NCBI RefSeq assembly: GCF_008329525.1 | Contig: NZ_NPKQ01000004.1 | Coordinates: 422,272-486,271, forward strand | DNA from: Tardiphaga sp. P9-11 | GTDB taxonomy: Bacteria; Pseudomonadota; Alphaproteobacteria; Rhizobiales; Xanthobacteraceae | Direction: 5' to 3' | Length of the DNA: 64,000 nucleotides | Shown: piece after piece, positions 63,064 to 64,000 of the stretch | Layout: each line of letters opens with the position of its first letter | Position numbering within the stretch: position 1 is the stretch's first letter | The notes under the pieces: generated by a model | What the model was told of the DNA's origin: nothing | What the model saw: the letters and a program-made list of their open reading frames with translations, nothing else | The model's database searches: none | Made by a program: the position numbers and the translations under genes

Positions 63064-63930
63064 GTGAAGCGAAGAGATTTCTTGAAAGCTGCGACGGCGG
63101 CGGTAGCGTTTACCATGGCTCCGAACATCGTCAGAGCCGCGGCAGCAACGACGCTCAAATTTGTTCCTTATGCTGATCTTGCGTTGCTGGACCCACTCGC
63201 TGCCGCTTTCGTTACCAGAAACCATGTCATGATGGTTTTCGATACGCTTTATGCCCTGGATGCCGAGGGACAGCCGCAGCCGCAGATGGCAGAAGGTCAC
63301 ACTGTCGATACCGACGGAAAGATCTGGCGCATTTCGCTTCGTGACGGATTGAAATTCCACGATGGATCGCCAGTTCTTTCGCGCGACGTGGTCGCGAGCC
63401 TGAAGCGGTGGGCCACCGCCGATGCTTTCGGTCAGGCTCTCATGGGCGCAACCGACGAGCTTTCCGCACCGTCCGACAAAATTGTCGAGTTCAGGCTAAA
63501 GAGGCCGTTCCCGCTGCTCCTGCATGCAGTCGCGAAGCCAACCAATCTTGTGGCCGCGATCATGCCAGAGCGTCTGGCAAACTTGCCGACGACACCTAGA
63601 CTGACCGAAATGGTCGGGAGCGGCCCGTTTCAGTTCGTAGCAAACGAGAGAGTGCCAGGGGCAAGGAACGTTTATCGGAAATTCGGCGGATATGTACCTC
63701 GTGCCAACGGTACGCCAAGCTTTTGTGCCGGACCACGCGTCGCGAACTTCGACCAGGTTGAATGGCTGACCATGCCCGACTCGGCGACCCAGGCGTCTGC
63801 ACTCTCGAGTGGAGAGGTCGATTGGGTCGAGCAGCCGCTTATGGACCTTATTCCATCGCTGCGGGCCAATAAGTGTCATTCGGCCTGCAATATTGACCCC
63901 GTAAGCCGGGGGATCGGCGTCCAAAATTGA
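63064..63930 (+). pseudogene. Dpp-type substrate-binding protein with Tat signal, broken by IS21-type element
   Basis: The GTG at 63064 gives a Tat signal (MKRRDFLKAATAAVAFTMAP, cleavage near VRAAA). The mature domain starts as an extracellular solute-binding protein family 5 member (MMVFDTLYALDAEGQPQPQM; WRISLRDGLKFHDGSPVLSR). After residue 270 (SLRANK) the homology stops where the IS begins; the frame then ends after 18 unrelated residues. About half the protein (normally about 500 residues) is lost or lies beyond the element. Confidence 0.85.
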
Positions 63931-64000
63931 CCCCCTACCATTGGCCTGTTGCGCTGCCTGCTTCGTAACAGAGCAGGTGGTCGGAGATGCTGATCGTGGA
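63874..64000 (+). mobile_element. IS21-family element, left end
   Basis: The boundary is at about 63874 (TGTCATTCGGCC). Inside are two subterminal repeats, AATATTGACCCC at 63889-63900 and AAAATTGACCCCC at 63923-63935, as in IS21-family ends. A ribosome site (CGGAG) and the start of a transposase frame follow. The right end lies outside the window. Confidence 0.7.
63987..64000 (+). CDS. istA: Start of IS21-type transposase (IstA), partial
   Basis: Only MLIV(E) is visible. The ATG follows CGGAG in the IS leader, and the first residues agree with common IstA N-termini. The assignment rests mainly on the flanking IS21-like end. Confidence 0.4.

Noticed and set aside
1..64000. CRISPR arrays, tRNA or rRNA genes
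   Set aside because: No regularly spaced short repeats, cloverleaf-like genes or rRNA segments were seen on reading both strands.

Overview
This 64 kb window reads as chromosomal DNA of an alphaproteobacterium, most likely the Bradyrhizobium/Rhodopseudomonas/Afipia group (Nitrobacteraceae). The grounds are high G+C, dense short operons, solitary tripartite-tricarboxylate (Bug) and TAXI binding proteins, a subclass B3 metallo-beta-lactamase that reads like BJP-1 of Bradyrhizobium, and dispersed REP-like repeats. This is inferred from gene content. No rRNA or tRNA gene was recognised.

Layout. 1-7.2 kb: GntR tail, MEKHLA-domain and DUF1697 proteins, then a TetR regulator facing an RND efflux pair (adaptor lipoprotein plus AcrB-type pump) across a palindromic operator, followed by a small KOW-like protein coupled to an EmrE-type SMR pump. 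7.3-16.9 kb: Bug protein, class II aldolase, group III truncated globin, PsiF-like protein, YghU-type glutathione enzyme, TAXI protein, a GFA protein, the B3 lactamase, a zinc metallopeptidase and a second Bug protein. 17-25 kb: a promoter with a structured-looking noncoding stretch, Lrp and EamA genes, beta-alanine:pyruvate-type transaminase with a cupin regulator, TetR regulator, a second KOW-like protein coupled to a patatin lipoprotein, and exported proteins. 25-33.5 kb: amidase, LysR plus MFS transporter, nitronate monooxygenase with a compensated double frameshift, DyP peroxidase, DUF1330 and a ThDP enzyme. 33.7-39.3 kb: DUF1254 protein, two outer-membrane proteins, a class A acid phosphatase and an AraC regulator, linked by a 21-bp motif present twice. 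39.4-46.5 kb: lactate permease, SnoaL protein, nitroreductase, a minus-strand run of five tiny ORFs (several with one membrane segment) facing a LuxR regulator across a perfect 18-bp palindrome, a lytic transglycosylase, a 58-residue HTH protein and a DUF1134 protein. 46.6-49.1 kb: AT-richer island debris (decapitated integrase, DNA-binding protein, IS3 fragment).

49.4-57.8 kb is a coherent catabolic operon: LysR facing acyl-CoA dehydrogenase, ADP-forming acyl-CoA synthetase, SCP2-like protein, alpha/beta hydrolase, a Leu/Ile/Val-type binding protein and aldehyde dehydrogenase. It is cut off inside the Walker A motif of its LivG ATPase. 57.9-64 kb is visibly more AT-rich: RHH protein, headless LysR, Dpp-type permeases, an in-frame chimera of a DppD ATPase with the C-terminal half of gamma-glutamyltransferase, and a Tat-exported binding protein broken by an IS21-family element running off the window.

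A recurring feature is relics of gene ends (lactamase, amidase, nitroreductase, AraC) lying in the same orientation as an intact paralogue 0.5-4 kb away. Three of them sit at or just after the stop codon of an unrelated gene, which suggests repeated insertion by homologous ends or partial tandem duplication. The best candidates for something undescribed are the LuxR-palindrome-tiny-ORF module, the DppD-GGT chimera, and the two KOW-like proteins coupled to envelope genes.
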